Positions 18,822-28,283 of a stretch of DNA of 64,000 nucleotides are shown here, one piece after another; position 1 is the stretch's first letter, and each line of letters opens with the position of its first letter. Position numbers and translations under genes: made by a program. Source of the DNA: Tenacibaculum adriaticum. Its GTDB lineage: Bacteria > Bacteroidota > Bacteroidia > Flavobacteriales > Flavobacteriaceae. The notes under the pieces were generated by a model. That model had not been told where the DNA came from, made no database searches, and saw only the letters and a list, made by a program, of their open reading frames with translations. The stretch is from positions 946,721 through 1,010,720 of the forward strand of contig NZ_VNIA01000001.1 of assembly GCF_008124875.1 (NCBI RefSeq), in the 5' to 3' direction.

Positions 18822-20414
18822 ATGTACCAGTTTTCAGGAAAATTAAAAATGCTTGCTTTCGCTCTAATGATTATAGGAGCCTTAGGAACTGCATATAGTT
18901 TTTTATCAGCACCTAAAACTATTGAAGATGCTAAAGCAATTTTAGCAGAACAAGCACATCATGGTGGTGGTCATGGAGAAGCACATGCTTCTGATGATGC
19001 TCATGCTGTTACTTCTCATACAGAAGAAGTTAAACATGAGGAAGTTAAAACGATTGAAGTTAAGCATGAAGAGAATGTAGATAGTATTACACATAGTGAA
19101 GCTGCTGACCATAAAGAAGAAGTTATTCATGAAAATGTAACAGAAGAGCATAAAGAAGAGGCTCATATTGCTGAACAAGTAGTTGAAAAACATGTTGCAG
19201 AAACTGCTCATGCTGAAGTAGCTCAACATGGAGAAGCTCATGGTGAAGACCATGGAGATCATCATGCAGAACATGCTTTACACCAAATGCAAAACAGACC
19301 TTGGTCTGCTTTTTATGTAGCAATGTTATTTTTCTTGGGTGTTACTTTATTAGTATTAGCATTTTATGCAGCACAAAGAGTGGCTCATGCGGGTTGGTCT
19401 GTTGCTTTGTTTAGAGTAATGGAAGCAATTACAAACAATTTACACTATGTTAGTGTAATTATGTTACTGTTTTTAATAGCTACATTTATGCATATGAATC
19501 ACTTATTTCCTTGGATGGCAGATGGTGTTTTCGATCCACAAAGCTCAAATTATGATGCTATTATAGATGGTAAAAAATGGTGGATGAATACTCCAAGTTG
19601 GTTAATTAGAGGGGTTATTTATTTATTAGGGTGGAACATCTTTAGATTTATTATTAGAAAAAAATCTATGGAACAAGATAATGGAGATTTAAAATTACAC
19701 AAAAACATTTATAATATCTGTGTTGGTTTTATCTTGTTTTTTATGTTCACAGAAAGTATGGCATCTTGGGACTGGATTATGGGGATTGATCCACACTGGT
19801 TCTCAACATTATTCGGATGGTATGTCTTAGCTACTTTTTTAGTATCAGCTTTAACAATAATTGCTTTTATAACAATTTATTTACGTTCTAAAGGAGCATT
19901 GCCTTTAGTAAATGATAGTCACATTCACGATTTAGCAAAATTTATGTTTGGTTTTTCTATATTTTGGACGTACTTATGGTTTGCTCAATTCATGTTAATC
20001 TGGTATGCTGATATGCCTGAAGAGACAACATATTTTGCATTACGTTTTAACGAATATAAGTTACCGTTCTTAGCAATGGTTGTTATGAATTTCATTTTTC
20101 CAGTATTATTATTAATTAATAGTGACTTTAAGAGTGTGCCTTGGTTTGTAACAATTGGAGGACTTGTAATTTTGGCAGGTCATTACATAGATTTATTTGT
20201 TATGGTAATGCCTGGTACGGTTGGTGCACAATACGGATTTGGTATTGGTGAGTTGAGTGGTTTCTTATTTTTCTTAGGGTTGTTTATTTATGCTACATTT
20301 AGTGCATTTGCAAAAGCGAATCCTATTGCAAAAGGAAATCCATTCTTACACGAGAGTGAGACACATCATTATTACAATATTGAACATAGAGGAGAAGAAA
20401 ACTCTCATCATTAA
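18822..20414 (+). CDS. actF: Alternative complex III subunit ActF with a His/Glu-rich insertion
   Basis: A 530-residue NrfD-related membrane protein with about ten helices. Between the first helix (~8-28) and the second (~160) lies an unusual hydrophilic stretch of about 115 residues packed with His, Glu and Ala, which would sit on one face of the membrane. The rest has normal ActF features such as SWDWIMGIDPHWFSTLFG. The insertion could bind metal ions or be a charged linker; nothing shows which. Its place in the operon supports the assignment. Confidence 0.9.
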   Translation: MYQFSGKLKMLAFALMIIGALGTAYSFLSAPKTIEDAKAILAEQAHHGGGHGEAHASDDAHAVTSHTEEVKHEEVKTIEVKHEENVDSITHSEAADHKEEVIHENVTEEHKEEAHIAEQVVEKHVAETAHAEVAQHGEAHGEDHGDHHAEHALHQMQNRPWSAFYVAMLFFLGVTLLVLAFYAAQRVAHAGWSVALFRVMEAITNNLHYVSVIMLLFLIATFMHMNHLFPWMADGVFDPQSSNYDAIIDGKKWWMNTPSWLIRGVIYLLGWNIFRFIIRKKSMEQDNGDLKLHKNIYNICVGFILFFMFTESMASWDWIMGIDPHWFSTLFGWYVLATFLVSALTIIAFITIYLRSKGALPLVNDSHIHDLAKFMFGFSIFWTYLWFAQFMLIWYADMPEETTYFALRFNEYKLPFLAMVVMNFIFPVLLLINSDFKSVPWFVTIGGLVILAGHYIDLFVMVMPGTVGAQYGFGIGELSGFLFFLGLFIYATFSAFAKANPIAKGNPFLHESETHHYYNIEHRGEENSHH

Positions 20415-20449
20415 TAAAAAGAATTTCAAAACAATAATAGTTTAGATAT

Positions 20450-21457
20450 ATGCTCGCTTTATTTTACATTTTTATAGCAGTTGCACTAGGAGTAAGTTTT
20501 TGGCAAATCACTCGCATAATGAATTTACGCGAAGTAATTGCAACCGATAAAGACAACGACACGCAAGGTAAAATTGCATTAGGATTCTTGGTATTCCTAT
20601 ATGCAATGATGATTTATTGTTTAATTGCAATGAATGTTGTTATGTTACCAGAAAGTGCTTCTATCGAAGGAGAACACGATGATAACTTATTCAATATTAC
20701 TTTTTGGCTAATTGGTATTGTACAATTTGGAATGCAGTTTTTAATATTCTATTTCTCTTATAAATATAGAGGTAATAAGGATAATAAAGCTTTATTCTAT
20801 GCCGATAGTCACAAGTTAGAGCTTTTATGGACGTCTATTCCAGCTATAACAATTGTAATTTTAATTGGTTACGGTTTATGGGCTTGGAACAACGTAATGT
20901 ATGTTGGTGATGATGAAAACCCTATCGTTATTGAAGTATATTCACAACAGTTTCGTTGGGATGCTCGTTATGCAGGAGCAGATAATGAGTTAGGTTTAGG
21001 AAATGTTAATTACATTAAAGGAATCAACACAATGGGGGTCGATATGTCAGATCCTAAGGCGCAAGACGATAAACAAGTAACAGAACTGCACTTACCAAAA
21101 GGAAAAAAGGTATTATTTAAGTTCCGTTCTCAAGATGTATTACACTCAGCGTATATGCCTCACTTTAGAGCACAGATGAATTGTGTACCAGGTATGGTAA
21201 CACAATTTGCATACACTCCTAAATATACTACTGAAGAAATGCGTCAACAATCTGAAGTAATAGAAAAAGTGAAAGGGATTAACAAAATAAGACAAGCTAA
21301 AGGGGAAGAACCTTATGTATTTGATTATTTATTGTTATGTAATAAAATATGTGGAGCTTCTCACTATAACATGCAAATGAAGATAGTTGTTGAAGAAGAA
21401 GCAGAATATAAAAATTGGTTAGCAGAGCAAAAAACGCTAGCAGAAGTTATTAAATAA
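20450..21457 (+). CDS. coxB: Cytochrome c oxidase subunit II
   Basis: A 335-residue subunit with an N-terminal helix, two further helices around 70 and 120, and a cupredoxin domain. The CuA site is visible as HSAYMPHFRAQMN upstream and CNKICGASHYNMQM near residue 300; the two Cys, His and Met ligands are all present. Lys replaces the Glu often found between the cysteines, a position that binds through its backbone. It receives electrons from the upstream Act complex and is co-transcribed with it. Confidence 0.93.
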   Translation: MLALFYIFIAVALGVSFWQITRIMNLREVIATDKDNDTQGKIALGFLVFLYAMMIYCLIAMNVVMLPESASIEGEHDDNLFNITFWLIGIVQFGMQFLIFYFSYKYRGNKDNKALFYADSHKLELLWTSIPAITIVILIGYGLWAWNNVMYVGDDENPIVIEVYSQQFRWDARYAGADNELGLGNVNYIKGINTMGVDMSDPKAQDDKQVTELHLPKGKKVLFKFRSQDVLHSAYMPHFRAQMNCVPGMVTQFAYTPKYTTEEMRQQSEVIEKVKGINKIRQAKGEEPYVFDYLLLCNKICGASHYNMQMKIVVEEEAEYKNWLAEQKTLAEVIK

Positions 21458-21491
21458 GATATTTTTAAAAGGTTATATAAAGATATAGATT

Positions 21492-23261
21492 ATGTCAGAT
21501 CACCATCACAAAGAAACATTTGTAACAAAATACATGTTCAGTACCGATCATAAAATGATCTCTAAACAATTCCTTATTACAGGTATGTTTATGGGTATTA
21601 TTGGAGTATTTATGTCAATGTTATTTCGCTTACAAATTGCATGGCCAGAAAAATCGTTTTCAATTATTGAAGCGTTTTTAGGACACCACCAAACTGACGG
21701 AGTTATGAACCCAGATATGTACTTGGCATTAGTTACTATTCACGGTACAATTATGGTATTCTTTGTATTAACTGCCGGATTAAGTGGTACGTTCTCAAAC
21801 TTATTAATTCCATTACAGATTGGAGCTCGTGATATGGCTTCAGGATTTTTAAACATGGTTTCATACTGGTTGTTTTTCATATCATCAGTAATCATGGTAA
21901 TTTCATTATTTGTTGAGGCAGGACCAGCATCTGCAGGATGGACAATTTATCCTCCATTATCGGCATTACCACAAGCAATTCCAGGTTCAGGAGCAGGTAT
22001 GACTTTATGGTTAGTATCGATGGCTATATTTATTGCATCATCTTTAATTGGATCATTAAACTATATTGTTACTGTATTAAACTTACGTACAAAAGGAATG
22101 AAAATGACAAGATTGCCATTAACAATGTGGGCATTCTTCATTACAGCAATTATTGGTGTGATTTCGTTCCCTGTATTATTATCAGCTGCTTTATTATTAA
22201 TTTTTGATAGAAGCTTTGGTACATCATTCTATTTATCAGATATCTTTATCTCAGGTGAAGTTTTACATTACCAAGGAGGGTCACCTGTATTATTTGAACA
22301 TTTATTCTGGTTCTTAGGTCACCCTGAAGTATATATTATCTTATTACCTGCCTTAGGATTAACATCTGAAATTATTTCAACGAACGCTCGTAAACCTATC
22401 TTTGGTTATCGTGCAATGATTGGATCTATTATAGCAATTGCATTCTTATCTACAATTGTATGGGGTCACCATATGTTTATTTCAGGAATGAACCCATTCT
22501 TAGGGTCTGTATTTACATTTACAACAGTATTAATTGCAATTCCATCAGCAGTAAAGGCATTTAACTATGTAACTACACTATGGAAAGGTAACTTACAAAT
22601 GAATCCAGCTATGTTATTCTCTATCGGATTGGTTTCTACATTCGTAACAGGAGGTTTAACAGGGTTAGTTTTAGGGGATTCTGCTTTAGATATTAATGTA
22701 CACGATACGTACTTCGTTGTTGCTCACTTCCACTTAGTAATGGGTGTATCTGCATTATTCGGGATGTTTGCTGGTATTTACCACTGGTTCCCAAAAATGT
22801 ATGGTAGAATGATGAACAAAACATTAGGATACTGGCATTTCTGGATTACGATTATTTCTGCATACGGAGTATTTTTTCCAATGCACTTCATCGGATTAGC
22901 AGGTTTACCACGTCGTTATTATACAAACACTAATTTTCCTTTATTTGATGATTTAGCAAATATTAATGTATTTATGACTGTTATGGCAATTATAGGAGGT
23001 TTAGCACAGTTAATATTTTTAGCAAATTTCTTTATTTCAATTTATAGAGGACAAAAAGCATCACAAAATCCATGGAAGTCTAATACATTAGAATGGACAA
23101 CTCCAGTAGAGCATGTTCATGGAAACTGGCCAGGACCAATTCCTCATGTTTACCGTTGGGCTTATGATTATAGTAAAACTGATGAAAACGGAAATTATGT
23201 ACACGGAAAAGATTTCGTATTACAAAATACACCGTTAAAAGATGGTGAAGAGCCTTCTTAA
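21492..23261 (+). CDS. coxA: Cytochrome c oxidase subunit I
   Basis: A 589-residue haem-copper oxidase subunit with 12 or more helices. Ligand motifs are clear: the haem a histidine in VTIHGTIMVFF, HLFWFLGHPEVYI (CuB His and the cross-linked Tyr), WGHHMF (two CuB His) and VAHFHLVMG (haem a3 and haem a His). It reduces O2 to water and pumps protons. It is the last gene of the act-cox operon; subunit III is not in the window. A terminator follows at 23281. Confidence 0.96.
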   Translation: MSDHHHKETFVTKYMFSTDHKMISKQFLITGMFMGIIGVFMSMLFRLQIAWPEKSFSIIEAFLGHHQTDGVMNPDMYLALVTIHGTIMVFFVLTAGLSGTFSNLLIPLQIGARDMASGFLNMVSYWLFFISSVIMVISLFVEAGPASAGWTIYPPLSALPQAIPGSGAGMTLWLVSMAIFIASSLIGSLNYIVTVLNLRTKGMKMTRLPLTMWAFFITAIIGVISFPVLLSAALLLIFDRSFGTSFYLSDIFISGEVLHYQGGSPVLFEHLFWFLGHPEVYIILLPALGLTSEIISTNARKPIFGYRAMIGSIIAIAFLSTIVWGHHMFISGMNPFLGSVFTFTTVLIAIPSAVKAFNYVTTLWKGNLQMNPAMLFSIGLVSTFVTGGLTGLVLGDSALDINVHDTYFVVAHFHLVMGVSALFGMFAGIYHWFPKMYGRMMNKTLGYWHFWITIISAYGVFFPMHFIGLAGLPRRYYTNTNFPLFDDLANINVFMTVMAIIGGLAQLIFLANFFISIYRGQKASQNPWKSNTLEWTTPVEHVHGNWPGPIPHVYRWAYDYSKTDENGNYVHGKDFVLQNTPLKDGEEPS

Positions 23262-23280
23262 AAAACGTATAAATTATAAA

Positions 23281-23310
23281 AAAAGCCTTTCATTTCTGAA
23301 AGGCTTTTTT
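23281..23310 (+). terminator. Terminator of the act-cox operon
   Basis: Stem AAAAGCCTTTC/GAAAGGCTTTT with a six-base loop and a following T run, 20 bases after the coxA stop codon. Confidence 0.85.
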
Positions 23311-23400
23311 TATATAATTGATTTTCATTTCTAATCTGTATCTTAGCAATACTAACTTTCGTAGGTAACATTTATTACACAAAGCACATTTAATTTGAAG

Positions 23401-23408
23401 TATATTTG
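23401..23408 (+). promoter_or_regulatory. Candidate -7 element of ruvB (TATATTTG), near-leaderless
   Basis: TATATTTG ends only six bases before the ruvB ATG at 23414. With normal spacing the transcript would start at or next to the start codon. No clear TTTG is seen at -33. Confidence 0.5.
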
Positions 23409-23413
23409 CAAGC

Positions 23414-24436
23414 ATGAACGAAAACTTAAATCCTGAAAATACTAACTATTCGAATGATGAAATTGATGTAGAAAAAAAACTACGTCCACTATCTTTTGAA
23501 GATTTTTCAGGACAAGATCAAGCGATAGAAAATCTTAAAATATTTGTTGAAGCAGCAAATCAAAGAGATGAAGCTTTAGATCATACGTTGTTTCATGGCC
23601 CTCCAGGTTTAGGTAAAACAACTTTAGCGCATATTTTAGCTAATGAATTAGGAGTTGGTATTAAAGTTACATCAGGTCCGGTTTTAGATAAACCAGGAGA
23701 TTTAGCAGGTTTATTAACAAATCTTGATGAAAGAGATGTGTTATTCATTGATGAAATTCACCGATTAAGTCCGATTGTAGAGGAATATTTATATTCAGCT
23801 ATGGAAGACTATAAAATCGATATAATGATAGAATCTGGCCCAAATGCAAGAACAGTTCAGATACATTTAGAACCTTTTACATTAATAGGAGCAACTACTC
23901 GTTCTGGGTTACTTACAGCTCCCATGAGAGCGCGTTTTGGTATTAGTAGCCGTTTACATTATTATTCTACAGAATTATTAACTACAATCATTCAACGTAG
24001 TGCATATATTCTTGGAGTTCCAATTTCAATGGAAGCAGCTATAGAAATAGCAGGAAGAAGTAGAGGAACACCACGTATTGCAAACGCTTTACTGCGTAGA
24101 GTACGTGATTTTGCTCAAATTAAAGGAGATGGTAATATTACTATTGAAATAGCTAAATATGCTTTAAAAGCTTTAAATGTAGATGCTCACGGATTAGATG
24201 AAATGGATAATAAAATTTTAACTACCATAATAGACAAGTTTAAAGGAGGGCCTGTTGGTATTTCTACTTTAGCAACAGCAGTAGCAGAAAATGCAGAAAC
24301 TATAGAAGAAGTTTATGAGCCATTCTTAATTCAACAAGGATTTATTATGAGAACTCCAAGAGGAAGAGAGGTTACAGACCTAGCATATAAACATCTTGGA
24401 AGAATAAAAGGAACATCACAAGGAGAATTATTTTAG
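23414..24436 (+). CDS. ruvB: Holliday junction branch-migration helicase RuvB
   Basis: A 340-residue AAA+ ATPase. Motifs in order: [12 protein letters not shown] near the N-terminus, Walker [10 protein letters not shown] (~residue 62), Walker [10 protein letters not shown], sensor 1 GATTRSGLL, the arginine-containing ARFGI block, and a C-terminal winged helix (GFI.RTPRGRE). It drives branch migration with RuvA. The SulP gene begins two bases after its stop codon. Confidence 0.96.
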   Translation: MNENLNPENTNYSNDEIDVEKKLRPLSFEDFSGQDQAIENLKIFVEAANQRDEALDHTLFHGPPGLGKTTLAHILANELGVGIKVTSGPVLDKPGDLAGLLTNLDERDVLFIDEIHRLSPIVEEYLYSAMEDYKIDIMIESGPNARTVQIHLEPFTLIGATTRSGLLTAPMRARFGISSRLHYYSTELLTTIIQRSAYILGVPISMEAAIEIAGRSRGTPRIANALLRRVRDFAQIKGDGNITIEIAKYALKALNVDAHGLDEMDNKILTTIIDKFKGGPVGISTLATAVAENAETIEEVYEPFLIQQGFIMRTPRGREVTDLAYKHLGRIKGTSQGELF

Positions 24437-24437
24437 G

Positions 24438-26165
24438 TTGAATATAAAAAAACTCATACCAATTTTAGAGTGGTTACCTCACTATAAAAAATCTCAGTTA
24501 AAAGGAGATGTTGTTGCAGGTATAACGGTTGCAATAATTTTAATACCCCAAGGTATTGCGTATGCACTTATTGCAGGGCTACCACCTATTTATGGTTTAT
24601 ACAGTGCGTTAGTACCACAAATAGTGTATGCTATTTTTGGATCTTCTAGACAAGTAGCAATTGGTCCTGTAGCAATGGATTCATTAATTGTAGCAACAGG
24701 AGTTTCAACATTAGCATTAGTAGGCTCAGAGAGTTTTATTTCAATAGCTATTTTATTAGGACTAGTTGTAGGTGCTATTCAATTTTTAATGGGTGTGTTA
24801 CAATTAGGATTTATTGTAAATTTTTTATCAAAACCAGTTATTACAGGTTTTACATCCGCTGTTGCTTTAACAATTGGATTAAATCAATTTAGAAACTTAT
24901 TTGGAGTTGATTTTTTACAAAGTGATCAAATTCATATTTTATTAAAAGATGTTTTTGATAGAATTTCAAGTTTTAACTTTAATACAACAATCATTGGACT
25001 TATTTCATGTGCTATCATTATTATCTTCAGAAAAGTAAGTAAAAAAATACCCAATTCGTTAATAGTTGTTGTTTTAGGAATTGTTGTATTACGTTTTTTT
25101 GGTAAGGGATTAGCAGATGTGGCGATTGTTAGAGATATACCTTCAGGATTACCGTCTTTTTCTTTTCCGGAGTTAGATATAGCTCAAATTAAAGAACTTT
25201 TGCCAATTGCACTTACCTTAGTGATGGTAGGTTATCTTGAAACAATTTCAATAGGAAAAACATTAGAAGCAAAACAAGACGAATATAGAATAAAGCCAAA
25301 TCAAGAATTAATTGCTCTAGGACTAAGTAATATGTTTGGTTCACTATTTAAGGCCTATCCATCAGCTTCTAGTTTTTCAAGATCAGCGATTAATGCAGAA
25401 TCTGGAGGAACCACAGGAATGTCGGCAATTGTATCAGCTATTTTAGTAATTTTTACATTGTTATTTTTAACACCTGTTTTTTATCATTTACCTAAAACAG
25501 TTTTGGCGGCAATTATTATAGTAGCAGTATTTAACTTAATTAATGTAGAGGAAGCTAAGTTTTTATGGAAAGCTAATAATTTGGATTTTTGGTTATTAGT
25601 AGCAACGTTCTTTTCAACCTTGTTTTTTGGTATTGAGTACGGAATTTTAATTGGCGTAGGTTTGTCTTTAATCGTGTTGATTTTTAGAACTTCAAGACCC
25701 TATGTAACAGAGTTAGGAAAAGTACCTAATTCAAATTTTTATAGAAATAAAAATCGATTCAGAGAAGTTATAATTGAAGATGATGTATTGGTTTTTCGTT
25801 TTGATGCACAACTTTTTTACGCAAATGCTAACTATTTTAGAGACAAGTTAGACGAAATGGCAGAGGAAAAAGGAAAGGCATTAAAATTGATTGTATTAGA
25901 TGCAGAGAGTATTAATAGAGTAGATAGTACAGGTATAGAAATGCTTAAAGAAAGAATTAAGTATTATAATAAAAGAGGTATTCAGTTTTATTTTGCTGGG
26001 GTAAAAGGCCCTGTAAGAGATGCTATTTTTAGAGGTGGCCTTTTACAAATTATAGATGTGAATCATTTTTTTATGAGAGCAAATGGAGCTGTGAAATACT
26101 ATAAAACAGGAGATAACGAACATCAAAAAAAATACGCGCAGTATATACACCAAGCGTATGATTAA
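24438..26165 (+). CDS. SulP family anion transporter with STAS domain
   Basis: A 575-residue transporter starting at a TTG immediately after ruvB; the start is fixed by the family N-terminus, with no ATG nearby. About 12 membrane segments include the SulP signature VAGITVAIILIPQGIAYALIAGLPPIYGLYSALVP, followed by a STAS domain from ~430 (VLVFRFDAQLFYANANYF ... VDSTGIEML). SulP proteins carry sulfate, bicarbonate or other anions. The sulfur genes directly downstream make sulfate or sulfite a reasonable guess, but this is inference. Confidence 0.9.
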   Translation: MNIKKLIPILEWLPHYKKSQLKGDVVAGITVAIILIPQGIAYALIAGLPPIYGLYSALVPQIVYAIFGSSRQVAIGPVAMDSLIVATGVSTLALVGSESFISIAILLGLVVGAIQFLMGVLQLGFIVNFLSKPVITGFTSAVALTIGLNQFRNLFGVDFLQSDQIHILLKDVFDRISSFNFNTTIIGLISCAIIIIFRKVSKKIPNSLIVVVLGIVVLRFFGKGLADVAIVRDIPSGLPSFSFPELDIAQIKELLPIALTLVMVGYLETISIGKTLEAKQDEYRIKPNQELIALGLSNMFGSLFKAYPSASSFSRSAINAESGGTTGMSAIVSAILVIFTLLFLTPVFYHLPKTVLAAIIIVAVFNLINVEEAKFLWKANNLDFWLLVATFFSTLFFGIEYGILIGVGLSLIVLIFRTSRPYVTELGKVPNSNFYRNKNRFREVIIEDDVLVFRFDAQLFYANANYFRDKLDEMAEEKGKALKLIVLDAESINRVDSTGIEMLKERIKYYNKRGIQFYFAGVKGPVRDAIFRGGLLQIIDVNHFFMRANGAVKYYKTGDNEHQKKYAQYIHQAYD

Positions 26166-26178
26166 TTAGGAATATATT

Positions 26179-27585
26179 ATGAATATAGAACAAATTTATA
26201 CAGGTTGTTTAGCGCAAGGAGCTTATTATATCGAAAGTAATGGAGAAGTAGCAATCATCGATCCATTAAGAGAAGTGCAACCTTACATTGATAGGGCAAA
26301 CAAAGACGGAGCAAAAATTAAATATATTTTTGAAACTCATTTTCATGCTGATTTTGTTAGCGGACACGTTACATTAGCGGAAAAAACGGAGGCAAAAATA
26401 GTATTTGGGCCAACTGCAAAAACGGGCTTTAATGCACATATTGCAGAAGATAGAGAAGTGTTTAAACTAGGAGATTTAACAATTACTGCGCTTCACACAC
26501 CGGGACATACGATGGAAAGTACAACGTACTTGTTAAAAGATGAAAAAGGTAATAACCATGCAATCTTTAGTGGTGACACCTTATTTTTAGGCGATGTTGG
26601 TAGACCAGATTTAGCCCAAAAGGGAGACATTACACAAGATGATTTAGCAGGTTATTTATACAATAGTTTAAGAACTAAAATCATGACTTTAGCTGATGAT
26701 GTAATTGTGTATCCGGCTCATGGAGCAGGTTCTGCTTGCGGTAAAAACTTAAGTAAAGAAACTGTTGGAACAATTGGTGATCAAAAGAAAACCAATTATG
26801 CATTACGAGCAGATATGACTAAAGAAGAGTTTGTTAAAGAAGTAACAGACGGGTTATTACCCCCACCAGATTATTTTCCTTTAAATGTTAGATTGAATAG
26901 AGAAGGATATGTTTCTATAGATGAAGTTTTAGAGCAAAGTACCAAAGCATTAACTGTAGATGATTTTGAAAAAGTAGCAAACGATAATGATGCTTTAATT
27001 TTAGATGTACGTCATCAATCAGAATTTATTAAAGGTTTTATTCCACAATCAATTTTTATTGGTTTAAGCGGAACATTCGCTCCGTGGGTTGGTGCTTTAG
27101 TGAAAGATATTAATCAACCCATTTTATTGGTAACTCCAGAAGGTGAAGAAGAACAAACGATTACACGTTTATCACGTGTAGGGTTTGACAATGTTTTAGG
27201 CTACTTAAAAGGAAGTTTTGAAAGTTGGAAGAAATCAGGAAAAGAAATAGACACTTTAAGATCTGTGTCTGCCGATGATTTGGAGGTAGCCATTCGTAAA
27301 AATGCTCCAGTTTTTGATGCGCGTAAACCAGGGGAACATGCAAGTGAACATATAATAAATGTGCCAAATACACCGTTAGATTATTTGAACGATCATATAA
27401 AGGAATTCCCTACTGATAAAGATTTTTATGTGCATTGTGCAGGAGGATATCGTTCTGTAATTGCTTCTTCTATTTTAAAAGCAAGAGGTTTTCATAATGT
27501 AATTGATGTTGCAGGAGGTTACGGAGCTATTAAAAAAACAGGAATACAAAGAACATTAACAGTTTGTCCATCAACGTTAAAATAA
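26179..27585 (+). CDS. Persulfide dioxygenase-like metallo-beta-lactamase fused to two rhodanese domains
   Basis: A 468-residue protein. Residues 1-245 are an ETHE1/Blh-type metallo-beta-lactamase domain with THFHADFVSGH, HTPGHT, FSGDTLF and VYPAHGAGSACG. Two rhodanese domains follow: the first (~270-360) lacks a catalytic cysteine (VTPEGEEE at the site), the second (~370-465) has the active loop HCAGGYRS. ETHE1-type enzymes oxidise glutathione persulfide to sulfite, and fused rhodaneses exchange the sulfane sulfur. The usual HxHADH reads HFHADF here. It lies between SulP and a rhodanese lipoprotein. Confidence 0.88.
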   Translation: MNIEQIYTGCLAQGAYYIESNGEVAIIDPLREVQPYIDRANKDGAKIKYIFETHFHADFVSGHVTLAEKTEAKIVFGPTAKTGFNAHIAEDREVFKLGDLTITALHTPGHTMESTTYLLKDEKGNNHAIFSGDTLFLGDVGRPDLAQKGDITQDDLAGYLYNSLRTKIMTLADDVIVYPAHGAGSACGKNLSKETVGTIGDQKKTNYALRADMTKEEFVKEVTDGLLPPPDYFPLNVRLNREGYVSIDEVLEQSTKALTVDDFEKVANDNDALILDVRHQSEFIKGFIPQSIFIGLSGTFAPWVGALVKDINQPILLVTPEGEEEQTITRLSRVGFDNVLGYLKGSFESWKKSGKEIDTLRSVSADDLEVAIRKNAPVFDARKPGEHASEHIINVPNTPLDYLNDHIKEFPTDKDFYVHCAGGYRSVIASSILKARGFHNVIDVAGGYGAIKKTGIQRTLTVCPSTLK

Positions 27586-27590
27586 AAAAA

Positions 27591-27962
27591 ATGAAATTAA
27601 AAAGTTTATTAGTAATCGCAGTTTTGTTTTTTATATCGTGTAAACAACCAACTAAAGAAATCACAAACATTACGGTTGAAGATTTAAAAACAGAAATGAG
27701 TAACAACATTCAGTTATTAGATGTTCGTACTCCAGAAGAATGGGAACAGGGTAGTATTAAAAGTGCATTAAAAATTAATGTAAACTCTGATGATTTTGAA
27801 AAGCAAGCTCTTAGTAAGCTGTCTAAAAAAGAACCTGTTTATGTGTATTGTAAATCAGGCGGAAGAAGTTTAGTAGCCTCAGAAATATTAGTAAGTAAAG
27901 GATATAAAGTGTACAATGTTTTAGGAGGATACGACGAGTGGAAAGAAAAAAACAAAGAATAA
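27591..27962 (+). CDS. Rhodanese-like lipoprotein
   Basis: The start was set at MKLKSLLVIAVLFFISC, giving a lipoprotein signal with Cys17; 123 residues. A single rhodanese domain fills the rest, with active-site loop CKSGGRS near residue 94 and LLDVRTPEEW. It probably handles sulfane sulfur in the periplasm. It begins five bases after the upstream fusion gene, and its stop codon overlaps the next ATG by one base. Confidence 0.9.
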   Translation: MKLKSLLVIAVLFFISCKQPTKEITNITVEDLKTEMSNNIQLLDVRTPEEWEQGSIKSALKINVNSDDFEKQALSKLSKKEPVYVYCKSGGRSLVASEILVSKGYKVYNVLGGYDEWKEKNKE

Positions 27963-28231
27963 TGAAAACAGAAATTCATATAGAAAACCTTAAATGTGGT
28001 GGATGTGCATCAACTATTAAAAAAGGAATATCGGAGTTAGAAGGGATTACTTCTGTTGAAGTAGATATAGAAAATTCAATGGTTTTGGTAGAAACTGAAA
28101 AAGAAAGTTCAACAGAAATTAAAGAAAAACTTTCTAAATTAGGTTACCCTGAAGTAGGAGACAAGAACACGGTACTACACAAAGCAAAATCGTTTGTGAG
28201 TTGTGCAGTAGGAAGAGTAAATAAAGATTAA
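27962..28231 (+). CDS. HMA-domain heavy-metal-binding protein
   Basis: An 89-residue protein with an HMA (copper-chaperone) fold: the metal site LKCGGCAST near residue 10 and a typical KLGYPE C-terminal strand. Beyond the fold a 20-residue tail contains another cysteine (SFVSCAVGR), unusual for simple Atx1-like chaperones. Starting at a TAATG overlap with the rhodanese gene, it closes the sulfur operon, so it may bind metals or sulfane sulfur there. Confidence 0.82.
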   Translation: MKTEIHIENLKCGGCASTIKKGISELEGITSVEVDIENSMVLVETEKESSTEIKEKLSKLGYPEVGDKNTVLHKAKSFVSCAVGRVNKD

Positions 28232-28232
28232 A

Positions 28233-28263
28233 AAAATCCCGAGCTAATGCTCGGGATTTTTTC
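28233..28263. terminator. Intrinsic terminator between convergent genes
   Basis: Stem ATCCCGAGC/GCTCGGGAT with loop TAAT, A run before and T run after. It serves the sulfur operon and, on the minus strand, the TonB receptor gene. Confidence 0.88.
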
Positions 28264-28283
28264 TTTTTCTAGCATTTCCCCAT

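Noticed and set aside
18942..19323. Minus-strand open frames opposite the actF insertion
   Set aside because: They are Met/Phe/Ser-rich or His/Leu-rich low-complexity antisense of the His/Glu repeat region, produced by its codon bias.
21938..22207. Plus-strand open frame in another frame inside coxA
   Set aside because: It lies wholly within conserved oxidase sequence and has no recognisable protein features.
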